DNA from: Arcicella rigui
Lineage (GTDB): Bacteria > Bacteroidota > Bacteroidia > Cytophagales > Spirosomataceae
Assembly (NCBI RefSeq): GCF_034929435.1
Contig: NZ_JAYFUM010000011.1
Span: forward strand, 156,863-220,862
Reading direction: 5' to 3'
DNA: 64,000 bases
The position numbers and the translations under genes are program-made. Positions 8,333-15,669 of this stretch are shown here, piece after piece. Positions within the stretch are counted from its first letter, which is position 1. Each line of letters starts with the position of its first letter. The notes beneath the pieces were generated by a model. It searched no databases and was not told the DNA's origin. It worked only from the letters and a program-made list of their open reading frames with translations.

Positions 8333-9527
8333 AAAGCCCACGAAATCTTACAAAGCTAAATACTTCTCCTGCTTTAAAAATTTGTTTTTGGGCAGGTAAT
8401 TCAACAAAACCATCACAATCTGTCAGATTAGCAAAGTCGGCTGAACCGCTTCCTAAAAAGGGTTTTGCCATCATTTTCCCTGCTTCAAAATAGGTTTTTA
8501 CAGGTACGAAGTAAGTTAAATCTGGCTTGAAAATAATGTCTTTGTCTAATATTACTTCTTCATGTTTGCTCTCTGATTTTAAAGTTGGCAACACATATTT
8601 GCAGAAACATAAAAAAGTAGAAACTGGATTTCCGGGTAATGCAAAGATGATTTTTCCAGTAGGTGTTTTTCCAAACCACATGGGTTTTCCGGGTTTTTGG
8701 GCTACTTTATGAAAGAGTTTTTCTAAACCTAAATCAGCTAAAATAGCAGGCACAAAATCTTTTTTTCCTGCTGAAACGCCACCGCTCAACAGCAAAATAT
8801 CATAAGTAGCAATAATTTCTTTCAACTTTTGGTAGAGTACTTTTTCTTCATCAATCAAATGAAAAGTACTGGCTTCTACGCCAATTTGCTGCAAAGCCGC
8901 CGATAACATATAAGCATTTGAAGTACGAATTTGATACGCCAGAGGTGTTTTATCAATCTCAACCAACTCATCGCCTGTTGAAATAATGGCAATTTTAGGC
9001 GTACTCTGTACTTGTACTTTACTTTTTCCCACAGAAGCCATTACGGCTATTTCGGCAGGACTAATCTTGATACCTTTTTGCAATAAAACTTCTCCTGCGT
9101 GTCGGTCAGAGCCTTGCACATGAACGTTTTGTCCTTTTACAATTTCTTCTTTGGCAATGCTGATGGAAGCAAATTTTACTTCACCGTCTTGCTGAATATT
9201 GATGTCTTCATAACGTACCACGGTATCGCAACCCAAAGGTAAAATTGCCCCCGTCATTACTTCAATGCCTTTGCTGGCATCTTGCAAAGTCTTTTGAGCT
9301 TCGCCTGCAAATTGAATATTTTCAATGGTAATTTTTTGAAAGTCTATCTTTTCAAAACAAAAAGCCAAGCCGTCCATCGCTACTCTATTGAATGGCGGAA
9401 AATCTCGGTCGGCAAGGATATTTTCTGCTAAAATCTTTCCAACAGATGCCATCAAAGGCAATTCTACAACCGCAGTGCTGTGCGGATTGGCTTGTACAAT
9501 TTTTAGAGCTTCTTCTACTGAAATCAT
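8331..9527 (-). CDS. moeA: Molybdopterin molybdenumtransferase MoeA
   Basis: Inserts molybdate into adenylylated molybdopterin, the last step of basic molybdenum cofactor synthesis. The 398-residue protein has normal MoeA length and order: N-terminal LPLMASVGKILAENILADRD and PPFNRVAMDG, MTGAILPLGCDTVV, then the MoCF-fold blocks STGDELVEI, SNAYMLSAAL, LLSGGVSAGKKDFVPA, KPGKPMWFGKT and FALPGNPVSTF, and a C-terminal beta domain. The start ATG at 9527 precedes the typical ISVEEAL. It is divergent from moaC (152-base gap), together with mobA giving a partial molybdenum cofactor locus; moaA, moaD, moaE and moeB-type genes are not in the window. Confidence 0.95.
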   Translation of the reverse strand: MISVEEALKIVQANPHSTAVVELPLMASVGKILAENILADRDFPPFNRVAMDGLAFCFEKIDFQKITIENIQFAGEAQKTLQDASKGIEVMTGAILPLGCDTVVRYEDINIQQDGEVKFASISIAKEEIVKGQNVHVQGSDRHAGEVLLQKGIKISPAEIAVMASVGKSKVQVQSTPKIAIISTGDELVEIDKTPLAYQIRTSNAYMLSAALQQIGVEASTFHLIDEEKVLYQKLKEIIATYDILLLSGGVSAGKKDFVPAILADLGLEKLFHKVAQKPGKPMWFGKTPTGKIIFALPGNPVSTFLCFCKYVLPTLKSESKHEEVILDKDIIFKPDLTYFVPVKTYFEAGKMMAKPFLGSGSADFANLTDCDGFVELPAQKQIFKAGEVFSFVRFRGL

Positions 9528-9593
9528 AAGTATTTTTGGAAACTTAGCCGAAAGTCAATTTCGGTTAAACGTAGGGAATCAAGATTAGATATT

Positions 9594-9601
9594 TACCTTT
9601 G
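9594..9601 (+). promoter_or_regulatory. Candidate -7 box of moaC promoter
   Basis: TACCTTTG matches TAnnTTTG and lies about 80 bases upstream of the moaC ATG in the moeA/moaC divergent gap. No good -33 element seen. Confidence 0.35.
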
Positions 9602-9679
9602 TGCAAAATTAAACAGGATTCCTTTGGGAATTGTTGATTCTTTAGATTTTGTTCAAACGGATTTTTTGACCAATACGAT

Positions 9680-10165
9680 ATGAAAACTTTTACGCATTTA
9701 GATTCCGACAACCAGCCTTCGATGGTGGATGTTTCTGAAAAAGCCATTACCAAACGCACGGCAATTGCCCAAAGTATTGTGGTACTGACGGACGAAATTA
9801 TGGCGAATTTTCAGGATGGCGACCTTAAAACTAAAAAAGGTTCTGTGATTCAAACGGCTATTATTGCAGGAACGATGGGAGCAAAAAAGACTTCTGAATT
9901 GATTCCACTTTGTCATCCTTTGGGTTTGGATTCTTGTAAGTTTTCAACTGAAATTGTCGGGAATGAAGTAATTATTACTTGTACTTGCTCGCTAACGGCA
10001 AAAACGGGGGTAGAAATGGAGGCTTTGACAGGTGCAAGTATTGCGGCTTTGACGATTTATGATATGTGTAAAGCTTTCTCGCACGATATTACGATTAAAG
10101 AAACAAAATTGATTGCTAAAACTGGAGGGAAAAGCGATTATAAAGCTGTGAGCTATGAGCCTTGA
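9680..10165 (+). CDS. moaC: Cyclic pyranopterin monophosphate synthase MoaC
   Basis: Converts the MoaA product 3',8-cyclo-GTP to cyclic pyranopterin monophosphate in molybdenum cofactor synthesis. The 161-residue protein starts with THLDSDNQPSMVDVSEKAIT and carries the conserved KKGSVIQTAIIAGTMGAKKT, IPLCHPL, and GVEMEALTGASIAALTIYDM blocks, ending in the usual KTGGKSDY. The last eight residues (KAVSYEP) are encoded by the beginning of an intergenic word repeat (gctgtgagctatgagcc), so the stop codon lies inside repeat sequence. Codirectional with mobA after a 226-base repeat-filled gap. Confidence 0.95.
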   Translation: MKTFTHLDSDNQPSMVDVSEKAITKRTAIAQSIVVLTDEIMANFQDGDLKTKKGSVIQTAIIAGTMGAKKTSELIPLCHPLGLDSCKFSTEIVGNEVIITCTCSLTAKTGVEMEALTGASIAALTIYDMCKAFSHDITIKETKLIAKTGGKSDYKAVSYEP

Positions 10166-10214
10166 GATTTGGGATTTCGGACTTCGGTCATCGGGTTTCA
10201 GATTTCGGTCGTCG
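10143..10214. repeat. Word repeat, outer left arm (gctatgagc / gatttcgg class)
   Basis: Begins within the 3' end of moaC and runs gctgtgagctatgagcc, then gatttgggatttcggacttc and tcatcgggtttcagatttcgg. It is nearly the reverse complement of the arm at 10390-10500 in front of mobA; for example ccgatgaccgaagtccga is shared as an inverted copy. The two arms enclose a second, unrelated palindrome. Confidence 0.8.
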
Positions 10215-10267
10215 TTTTTTTGTTTTTTAATGAAGTATTTGAGTAAAACTATAAATTGATTACTTGA

Positions 10268-10366
10268 GGAACACAGAGGAACACAGAGAATATAAAGAGT
10301 TTCACAGAGAAACATTAAGATAAAAAGCTCTATGAAACTCAGTAAAAACTCTGCTCAACTCTGTGT
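10268..10366. repeat. Inner palindromic repeat (acacagagg class)
   Basis: Words gaacacagaggaacacagag and gagtttcacagag (10297-10309) on the left are mirrored by ctctatgaaactc (10328-10340, one mismatch) and ctctgtgt (10359-10366) on the right. It sits in the loop of the outer repeat pair, giving a nested palindrome between moaC and mobA. Confidence 0.75.
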
Positions 10367-10389
10367 AATAAAATTAAGCTAAAGAAAAC

Positions 10390-10500
10390 CGATGACCGAA
10401 GTCCGACATCCGAAACCTGAAATCCAAAATCCGATGACCGAAATCCAAAATCCAAAATCCGAAAGCTCAAAGCTCATAGCTCATAGCTCAAAACTAAAAG
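10390..10500. repeat. Word repeat, outer right arm, overlapping mobA start
   Basis: Runs ccgatgaccgaagtccgaca, then repeated gaccgaaatccaaaatcc words and aaagctcaaagctcatagct words. It contains the first ~36 codons of the mobA reading frame. Inverted relative to 10143-10214. Confidence 0.8.
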
Positions 10501-11045
10501 CTTTAATCCTCTCAGGCGGAAAAAGTACTCGAATGGGAACAGAAAAGCGTTTACTGAATTATCATGGCAAAACTCAGGAACAGTACTTGTATGATTTACT
10601 AAAACCTTTTTGTGATGAAGTATTTGTATCAATCAATGCTAATCAGCAAACGGAATTACCTTATATCCAAGACCTTGAGCTTTCAGTAAAAAGTCCGATT
10701 GTGGGGATTTTTTCTGCATTTCAACAATTTCCTGATGTAGCTTGGTTGGTAATTGCTTGCGATATGCCTTTGGTAAGTGAGGAAACAATTGCATTTTTAA
10801 TCAATAACAGAAATCCAGAAAAGTACGCAACTGCTTTTGAAAACCCAGAAGAACATTTTCCAGAGCCTTTGCTAACGATTTTTGAAGCTAAATTTTTCGA
10901 GCCTTTACAAGTATTTATTCAACAAGAAAAAAAATCAACGATGCGATTGCTACAAAGTTTAGACATCGAGTTACTTCAAATTCCAGATGCTAAAATGTTG
11001 AAGAATATTAATACTGCGGAGGAGTTTAGAAGCTTTCAGCTGTGA
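10392..11045 (+). CDS. mobA: Molybdenum cofactor guanylyltransferase MobA
   Basis: Nucleotidyltransferase that attaches GMP to molybdopterin. The GT-A fold signature LILSGGKSTRMGTEKRLL is at about residues 38-55, followed by NANQQTELPYIQDL, SPIVGIFSAFQQFPDVAWLVIACDMPLV (catalytic-metal Asp in ACDMP) and a FPEPLLTIFE block. Family members begin just ahead of the LSGG motif, but here 35 extra residues (MTEVRHPKPEIQNPMTEIQN and onwards) are read from word-repeat DNA. In-frame ATGs are at 10392 and 10434 and both lie in the repeat; I see no ATG closer to the domain. Either the repeat supplies the start or a non-ATG start is used. The 3' end (FRSFQL) also enters the next repeat. Confidence 0.85.
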   Translation: MTEVRHPKPEIQNPMTEIQNPKSESSKLIAHSSKLKALILSGGKSTRMGTEKRLLNYHGKTQEQYLYDLLKPFCDEVFVSINANQQTELPYIQDLELSVKSPIVGIFSAFQQFPDVAWLVIACDMPLVSEETIAFLINNRNPEKYATAFENPEEHFPEPLLTIFEAKFFEPLQVFIQQEKKSTMRLLQSLDIELLQIPDAKMLKNINTAEEFRSFQL

Positions 11046-11130
11046 GCTTTCGGATTTCGGATTTCAGATGTCGGCAATTAGTAAAGCTTTGAGCTTTCGG
11101 ATTTCAGTTATCGGACTTCGGATTTCAGTA
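11036..11130. repeat. Word repeat behind mobA
   Basis: Two rounds of gctgtgagctttcggatttc / gctttgagctttcggatttc words, overlapping the mobA stop codon. Inverted relative to 11190-11264. Confidence 0.8.
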
Positions 11131-11189
11131 AAATAGTATATTTTTTAATCCTAAAATATTCATTCTTCATTTACAAAACATACCTTAAA

Positions 11190-11264
11190 ACTTAAAACTC
11201 AAGGCTCAAAGCTCATAGCTAAAAAATATTATGTCCGAAATCCGAAATCCTAAACCCGAAATCC
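11190..11264. repeat. Word repeat overlapping miaA start
   Basis: actcaaggctcaaagctcat words followed by tccgaaatccgaaatccta words; the ATG and first ~12 codons of miaA are inside it. Confidence 0.8.
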
Positions 11265-12172
11265 CAAATAAAACGCTAATCATCATCGTCGGGCCGACGG
11301 CTGTTGGAAAAACTGATTTGTGTGTAAAACTTGCCAAATTGCTTGATACAGAAGTAGTGTCGGCAGATTCTCGCCAGTTTTATCGTGAATTAGCGATTGG
11401 TACAGCCAAACCGACCGAAGCGGAAATGGATGGTGTAGTGCATCATTTTATTAATTCACATTCTATTCACGATTATTATTCAGTTGGTGATTTTGAACGG
11501 GATTGTTTGACGGTTTTGGAAGAAATTTTTAGTAGAAAAGACGTAGCAATTCTAACGGGCGGTTCAGGAATGTTTATCAAAATGATTACTGACGGCATCG
11601 ACGAAATGCCCGAAGCTGATTTGGAATTGAGACAAAAATTGGCTGAACGTTTTGAAAAAGAAGGTTTAGGACAATTGCAAGAAGAATTAAGAGTACTCGA
11701 CCCTGTCTATTTTGAACAAGTAGATGAACAAAATACGCAAAGAGTATTGCGTGCTTTGGAAGTTTGTTTATCTACGGGCAAACCTTTTTCAAGTTTTCGG
11801 AAAAACCAAAAAGTTCAGCGACCTTTCAAAATGCTAAAAATTGCCTTGGAACGTCCACGAGAAGAACTTTATGCCAGAATTGATACTCGAATGGATATGA
11901 TGTTAGCCGCAGGTTTGGAGGAAGAAGCCAAAGCTGTAATAGATTACCGAGAGCATTATGCTTTGAAAACCGTAGGCTACCGAGAAATCTACGAACACTT
12001 AGACGGCAACTATGACCGTGAAGAAATGATAAGATTATTAAAAAGAAATTCAAGAAGATACGCCAAACGCCAAATGACTTGGTTTAAAAATCAGGATGAA
12101 TTTCATTGGTTTGATGCCAAAAATGTAGCAGAAATCACTGAATTCATTACAAACGAACTAAAACAAATGTAG
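11231..12172 (+). CDS. miaA: tRNA dimethylallyltransferase MiaA
   Basis: Transfers a dimethylallyl group to adenosine 37 of UNN-reading tRNAs. The 313-residue protein has the P-loop IIIVGPTAVGKTDL (about residues 16-29), the substrate-binding DSRQFYRELAIGTAKP, HHFINSHSIHDYYSVGDFE, GGSGMFI, and the RRYAKRQMTWFKNQDEFHWF block that closes the family. The first ~13 residues (MSEIRNPKPEIPN) come from the word repeat in front of the gene and resemble the N-terminus of the MobA frame; an ATG without repeat is not available upstream of the P-loop. A short hairpin containing the stop codon (12168-12195) follows. Confidence 0.95.
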   Translation: MSEIRNPKPEIPNKTLIIIVGPTAVGKTDLCVKLAKLLDTEVVSADSRQFYRELAIGTAKPTEAEMDGVVHHFINSHSIHDYYSVGDFERDCLTVLEEIFSRKDVAILTGGSGMFIKMITDGIDEMPEADLELRQKLAERFEKEGLGQLQEELRVLDPVYFEQVDEQNTQRVLRALEVCLSTGKPFSSFRKNQKVQRPFKMLKIALERPREELYARIDTRMDMMLAAGLEEEAKAVIDYREHYALKTVGYREIYEHLDGNYDREEMIRLLKRNSRRYAKRQMTWFKNQDEFHWFDAKNVAEITEFITNELKQM

Positions 12173-12195
12173 CGAAACCTAAAAGGCTTCGCTAC
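12168..12195 (+). terminator. Hairpin overlapping miaA stop codon
   Basis: Stem tgtagcgaa / ttcgctaca, 9 bp, with the TAG stop inside the left arm and a weak T-rich tail. Possibly a weak terminator or 3'-end protection structure. Confidence 0.45.
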
Positions 12196-12266
12196 AATTT
12201 CATCCTTAAACCAAAACTAAATAGATAATGCGTTCTAAAATGGCATCTGCCAATGTAATATATTGC

Positions 12267-12503
12267 TTATTCTTCTTGTCGTTTGAAAACTAAAAGAAAA
12301 ATTTTACTTCCTATGTCTAATAAACGGCTCTCGTTCGCCAATATTGCCTTCTTTTTAAGAACTGAGGCAATATTTTTTGTCTTTACATCTTTCTTCTCAA
12401 CCTTCTTTTTTGACAATAAATTATGTGGAAACCCAATGGCTAATGAAGAATTAGTCACTGCGAAAACGGTAAATAATGTTAGAGCAATTGTAAAAGATTT
12501 CAT
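12267..12503 (-). CDS. Small hypothetical secreted protein (doubtful)
   Basis: Reading frame for a 78-residue protein with a plausible signal peptide (MKSFTIALTLFTVFAVTNSS, cleavage near LAIG) and a Lys-rich mature part (KKKVEKKDVKTKN). No family recognised. Against it, a terminator-like hairpin (12340-12379) lies inside the frame and the opposite strand is also open (12283-12522). I keep it because the signal peptide looks real. The gap 12504-12973 upstream holds only poly-A/T tracts (around 12713-12740) and no other feature. Confidence 0.35.
   Translation of the reverse strand: MKSFTIALTLFTVFAVTNSSLAIGFPHNLLSKKKVEKKDVKTKNIASVLKKKAILANESRLLDIGSKIFLLVFKRQEE
12340..12379 (+). terminator. Terminator-like hairpin downstream of miaA
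   Basis: Perfect 10-bp stem aatattgcct / aggcaatatt (12340-12349 / 12365-12374) followed by a run of T on the plus strand. About 170 bases after the miaA stop. Confidence 0.55.
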
Positions 12504-12973
12504 CGTTGTTGTTGCTTTTTAAATTTCCTTATAATAAGTCGCAAGAGTGGTTTTTTAATTACAATGTAAAGTTAAGGGTTTTGTTAGGTACTATGCAATA
12601 CATAATACCTTAAATTTTCTTAAATTCTGTATAAGTGGTTTTGAAAACGGATGAACGGAGGCTCATTTTGTTCATAAGATGCAGGAAAGTAGTTAAACGT
12701 TGCAGAGAGAAATTTTTTTTTATTTTTTTTCAAAAAAAATTATCTCACTAAAATACCATGTCAGCTAATTTTAGCATAGCCTAAAATTTTTCTGACTTAG
12801 AATAGTAATATTTTCATAGCACAATTGCGTATATCATAAAGGGTTACCATACTTGCAAATTTAAAAAATAGGGCATAGATTTCGGAAAAATCAATCATCT
12901 CCAATATTGATTAAAAATTACCCATTCTTAGAAAAATTAAATTACTCGGCTTGAAATGTCGAGGCACTTCATC

Positions 12974-14479
12974 ATGCAAAGTATTTTAGAAAAATTAGGA
13001 ATTCAATCCGTCAATTTCGGAACAAGTACTGGTTTACAGGCTTGGGCTTCGGGCTACAAGTACTTGAGTTCGTACTCGCCAGTTGATAGCCAACTCATTG
13101 CTAAAGTTTCGGAAAGTACGCATCAAGATTACCAACAGGTAATGGCAACAGCCCAAACTGCCTTTAAAACTTGGCGAAATATTCCTGCTCCCCGCCGTGG
13201 CGAGATTGTCAGACAAATAGGAATGGCTTTCCGTGAATACAAGGCAGAACTTGGAAAATTAGTTTCGTATGAAATGGGAAAAAGTTTACAAGAAGGCTTG
13301 GGCGAAGTACAGGAAATCATCGACATCTGTGATTTTGCGGTGGGCTTGTCTCGTCAGTTGTATGGTCTAACGATGCACTCCGAACGTCCCGAACACAGAA
13401 TGTACGAACAGTATCATCCTTTAGGTATTGTTGGTATTATTTCCGCCTTTAATTTTCCCGTTGCTGTTTGGTCATGGAATGCCATGATTGCTTGGGTTTG
13501 TGGCGATGTGTGTATTTGGAAACCTTCTGAAAAAACACCCTTGACGGCGATTGCTTGTCAAAATATCATTGCCTCAGTTTTGAAAGAAAATCAGATCCCC
13601 GAAGGTGTTTCTAATATTATCACTGGCGATTATCAAGTAGGTGAATGGCTTACGGCAGATACCAGAGTACCACTAATTTCAGCCACCGGTTCAACCCGAA
13701 TGGGAAAAATTGTTGGTGCAACAGTTGCCGCAAGAATGGGTAAAAGTTTATTAGAGTTGGGCGGAAATAATGCCATTATCATTACCGAAAATGCAGATTT
13801 AACCATTGCCATTCCTGCCGTAGTGTTTGGGGCAGTGGGTACGGCTGGACAACGTTGTACTTCTACCAGAAGATTGATTATCCATGAATCAATCTACGAA
13901 TCACTCAAAGAACGTTTGGTAAAAGCGTATCAACAATTACGCATCGGAAATCCTTTGGATGAGAATAATCACGTTGGGCCATTAATCGACCAAAAAGCCG
14001 TGGAAGCAGTGGCGAAAGAAGGCGGAAAAATGTTGGTAGAAGCCGCATTGCTCTCTGGCGATGGCTACGAGTCGGGCTGTTATGTAAAACCCTGCATTGC
14101 CGAAGTAGAGCCACATTTCAGCATAGTAAAGCATGAAACTTTTGCTCCGATTTTATACATTATGAAGTATTCGAACATTGAAGAAGCCCTTGAAATTCAG
14201 AACGATGTACCGCAAGGCTTGTCGTCTTCAATTTTTACATTGAATATGCGAGAAGCAGAATTGTTTTTATCAGCCAACGGTTCAGACTGTGGTATTGCCA
14301 ATGTAAATATTGGTACTTCTGGAGCAGAAATCGGCGGAGCTTTCGGTGGAGAAAAAGAAACAGGAGGCGGAAGAGAATCTGGCTCGGACGCTTGGAAAGC
14401 TTATATGAGAAGACAAACCAATACCATCAATTACGGAAAACAATTGCCTTTGGCACAAGGAATAACATTTAACATTTAG
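12974..14479 (+). CDS. amaB: ALDH7-family aldehyde dehydrogenase (aminoadipate-semialdehyde / piperideine-6-carboxylate dehydrogenase)
   Basis: NAD(P)-dependent oxidation of 2-aminoadipate 6-semialdehyde (in equilibrium with piperideine-6-carboxylate) to 2-aminoadipate in lysine breakdown is the likely role. The 501-residue protein is antiquitin-like: YSPVD, GIVGIISAFNFPVAVWSWNA, WKPSEKTPLT, the cofactor block ISATGSTRMGKIVG, general base Glu in LLELGGNNAI and catalytic Cys in GTAGQRCTSTRR, and the ALDH7-type GGEKETGGGRESGSDAWK near the end. I prefer the ATG at 12974 over 12956 because homologues start as MQSILEKLGI-like. It is followed by the DUF1338 and saccharopine dehydrogenase genes on the same strand, which strengthens the lysine assignment over other ALDH substrates. 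Confidence 0.85.
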   Translation: MQSILEKLGIQSVNFGTSTGLQAWASGYKYLSSYSPVDSQLIAKVSESTHQDYQQVMATAQTAFKTWRNIPAPRRGEIVRQIGMAFREYKAELGKLVSYEMGKSLQEGLGEVQEIIDICDFAVGLSRQLYGLTMHSERPEHRMYEQYHPLGIVGIISAFNFPVAVWSWNAMIAWVCGDVCIWKPSEKTPLTAIACQNIIASVLKENQIPEGVSNIITGDYQVGEWLTADTRVPLISATGSTRMGKIVGATVAARMGKSLLELGGNNAIIITENADLTIAIPAVVFGAVGTAGQRCTSTRRLIIHESIYESLKERLVKAYQQLRIGNPLDENNHVGPLIDQKAVEAVAKEGGKMLVEAALLSGDGYESGCYVKPCIAEVEPHFSIVKHETFAPILYIMKYSNIEEALEIQNDVPQGLSSSIFTLNMREAELFLSANGSDCGIANVNIGTSGAEIGGAFGGEKETGGGRESGSDAWKAYMRRQTNTINYGKQLPLAQGITFNI

Positions 14480-14480
14480 C

Positions 14481-14580
14481 GAATGAGTGAGTTAGTGAAT
14501 TAGTGAATGTTTTATTGATAAACAATTCACTAACTCACTCATTCACAATTCACTAAATCACAACTCACTCATTCACAACT
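14481..14580. repeat. Palindromic word repeat (gaatgagtgagttagtgaat class)
   Basis: Perfect 21-bp inverted repeat, arms 14481-14501 and 14524-14544 (aattcactaactcactcatt on the right), loop 22 bases; the right side continues with further variants (attcactaaatcacaactca) to 14580. It starts at the stop codon of the ALDH gene and ends 11 bases before the next ATG. Confidence 0.9.
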
Positions 14581-14591
14581 GAAAAATAGCC

Positions 14592-15512
14592 ATGAAAACA
14601 CAAGAAATGATTACAAAATCTCTGATGGAAAAGCTCTGGGAGGGCTATTGCAAAAGAGTAAAATATGCACAGCAATATGCAGATTTGGTGCTGTCTAAAG
14701 GTGGAAATGTCGTCAACGACCACTGTGCTTTCCGTACTTTTAATACTTTTACGGGAAAACAACCAGCAGGAATCCCTGCTATTTCAGAAGTGTTGGAGTC
14801 TCTGGGTTATGTGAAAATTCTCCCTTACTCCTTTCCTTCAAAACATCTGAATTCATTTCATTATCAGCATCCAACGAATATCAATTTTCCTAAATTCTTT
14901 GTAACACAGTTGGAGGTAGCTGAACTTTCAGAAAGTACCCAAGCTTTGATTAACGAAGCCGTTAAAGATGCTCCTGATTTATTAGCTGGTGAAGCTCGCC
15001 AGTTATTGGCAAGTCTAAAACATAATGGAGAATTGATTTCTGCCGAAGCCGACCGCTTAGTAAATGCTTTAGTGAAATTCTTTGCTCGTCCATGGTCGCC
15101 AGCAAAAAAGGAAACTATTTTAGCAGTCAATAAAGAATCTCAATTTGCTGCTTGGACTTTATTGCATGGCAATTCTGTGAATCACTTTACGGCTTACATT
15201 AATTATCAAAATGTACCAGAATGGGATGGCATCGAAGGCACAATGGCGGCACTCGAAAATATAGGAGTACCTATAAAACCCGCTATTGAAGGAGCAAAAG
15301 GAAGTAAACTTCGCCAAAGTTCAACCCAAGCCATTGACGAAGATTGTCCAGTAATTGAAGCTGACGGAAGTTTAGGCACGCTCAATTGGTCTTATGCTTA
15401 TTATGAATTAGCCGAAAGAGGCTACATCGAAGAAAACGGACAACAAGTTTGGTTTGATGGTTTCTTGGGCGAACAAGCTACCAACCTTTTTGAAATGACC
15501 AAGAGAAGTTAA
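14592..15512 (+). CDS. DUF1338 protein, 2-oxoadipate dioxygenase/decarboxylase homologue
   Basis: DUF1338 proteins include HglS of Pseudomonas putida, an Fe(II) enzyme converting 2-oxoadipate to 2-hydroxyglutarate in lysine catabolism. This 306-residue version belongs to the short class. The diagnostic block DHCAFRTF is at residues 43-50; H44 and R48 have the same spacing as the metal-ligand His and substrate Arg known from HglS. A second His lies in NSVNHFTAY (H198). The third ligand should be an acidic residue near the C-terminus (WFDGFLGE); I cannot fix it by eye. Position between an aminoadipate-semialdehyde dehydrogenase and a saccharopine dehydrogenase homologue strongly supports a lysine-catabolic role. 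Confidence 0.85.
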   Translation: MKTQEMITKSLMEKLWEGYCKRVKYAQQYADLVLSKGGNVVNDHCAFRTFNTFTGKQPAGIPAISEVLESLGYVKILPYSFPSKHLNSFHYQHPTNINFPKFFVTQLEVAELSESTQALINEAVKDAPDLLAGEARQLLASLKHNGELISAEADRLVNALVKFFARPWSPAKKETILAVNKESQFAAWTLLHGNSVNHFTAYINYQNVPEWDGIEGTMAALENIGVPIKPAIEGAKGSKLRQSSTQAIDEDCPVIEADGSLGTLNWSYAYYELAERGYIEENGQQVWFDGFLGEQATNLFEMTKRS

Positions 15513-15548
15513 GGTTTTTGGATTTGTGGTTTCGGATTTCAGCTTTTT
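15509..15548. repeat. Short word repeat behind the DUF1338 gene
   Basis: Contains ggatttgtggtttcggattt of the gatttcgg vocabulary, starting at the stop codon. A single, unpaired arm. Confidence 0.5.
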
Positions 15549-15624
15549 TGATAAAGTATTCTGATGGTAAGATTAAACCGCCAGAATATTGCACTTCACA
15601 ACAAACAAATTTCACCCTCAGCAA

Positions 15625-15653
15625 CTGTCAGCTTTTTTCAAAAAAGCTGACAG
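15625..15653. repeat. Strong hairpin, 14-bp stem
   Basis: ctgtcagctttttt (15625-15638) and aaaaaagctgacag (15640-15653) are almost directly abutting. The core matches the stem of the terminator at 7299. No T tail, so perhaps a degenerate terminator or a cruciform. Confidence 0.6.
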
Positions 15654-15669
15654 CTAATCGAATACAATC

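Noticed and set aside
7360..10165. UbiA-like gene as part of the molybdenum cofactor operon
   Set aside because: Gap between it and moeA holds a repeat and a separate -7 box, and no known role of UbiA proteins in this pathway.
12283..12522. Plus-strand 79-codon frame opposite the small secreted protein
   Set aside because: It has no clear signal peptide or domain and crosses a terminator-like hairpin on its own strand.
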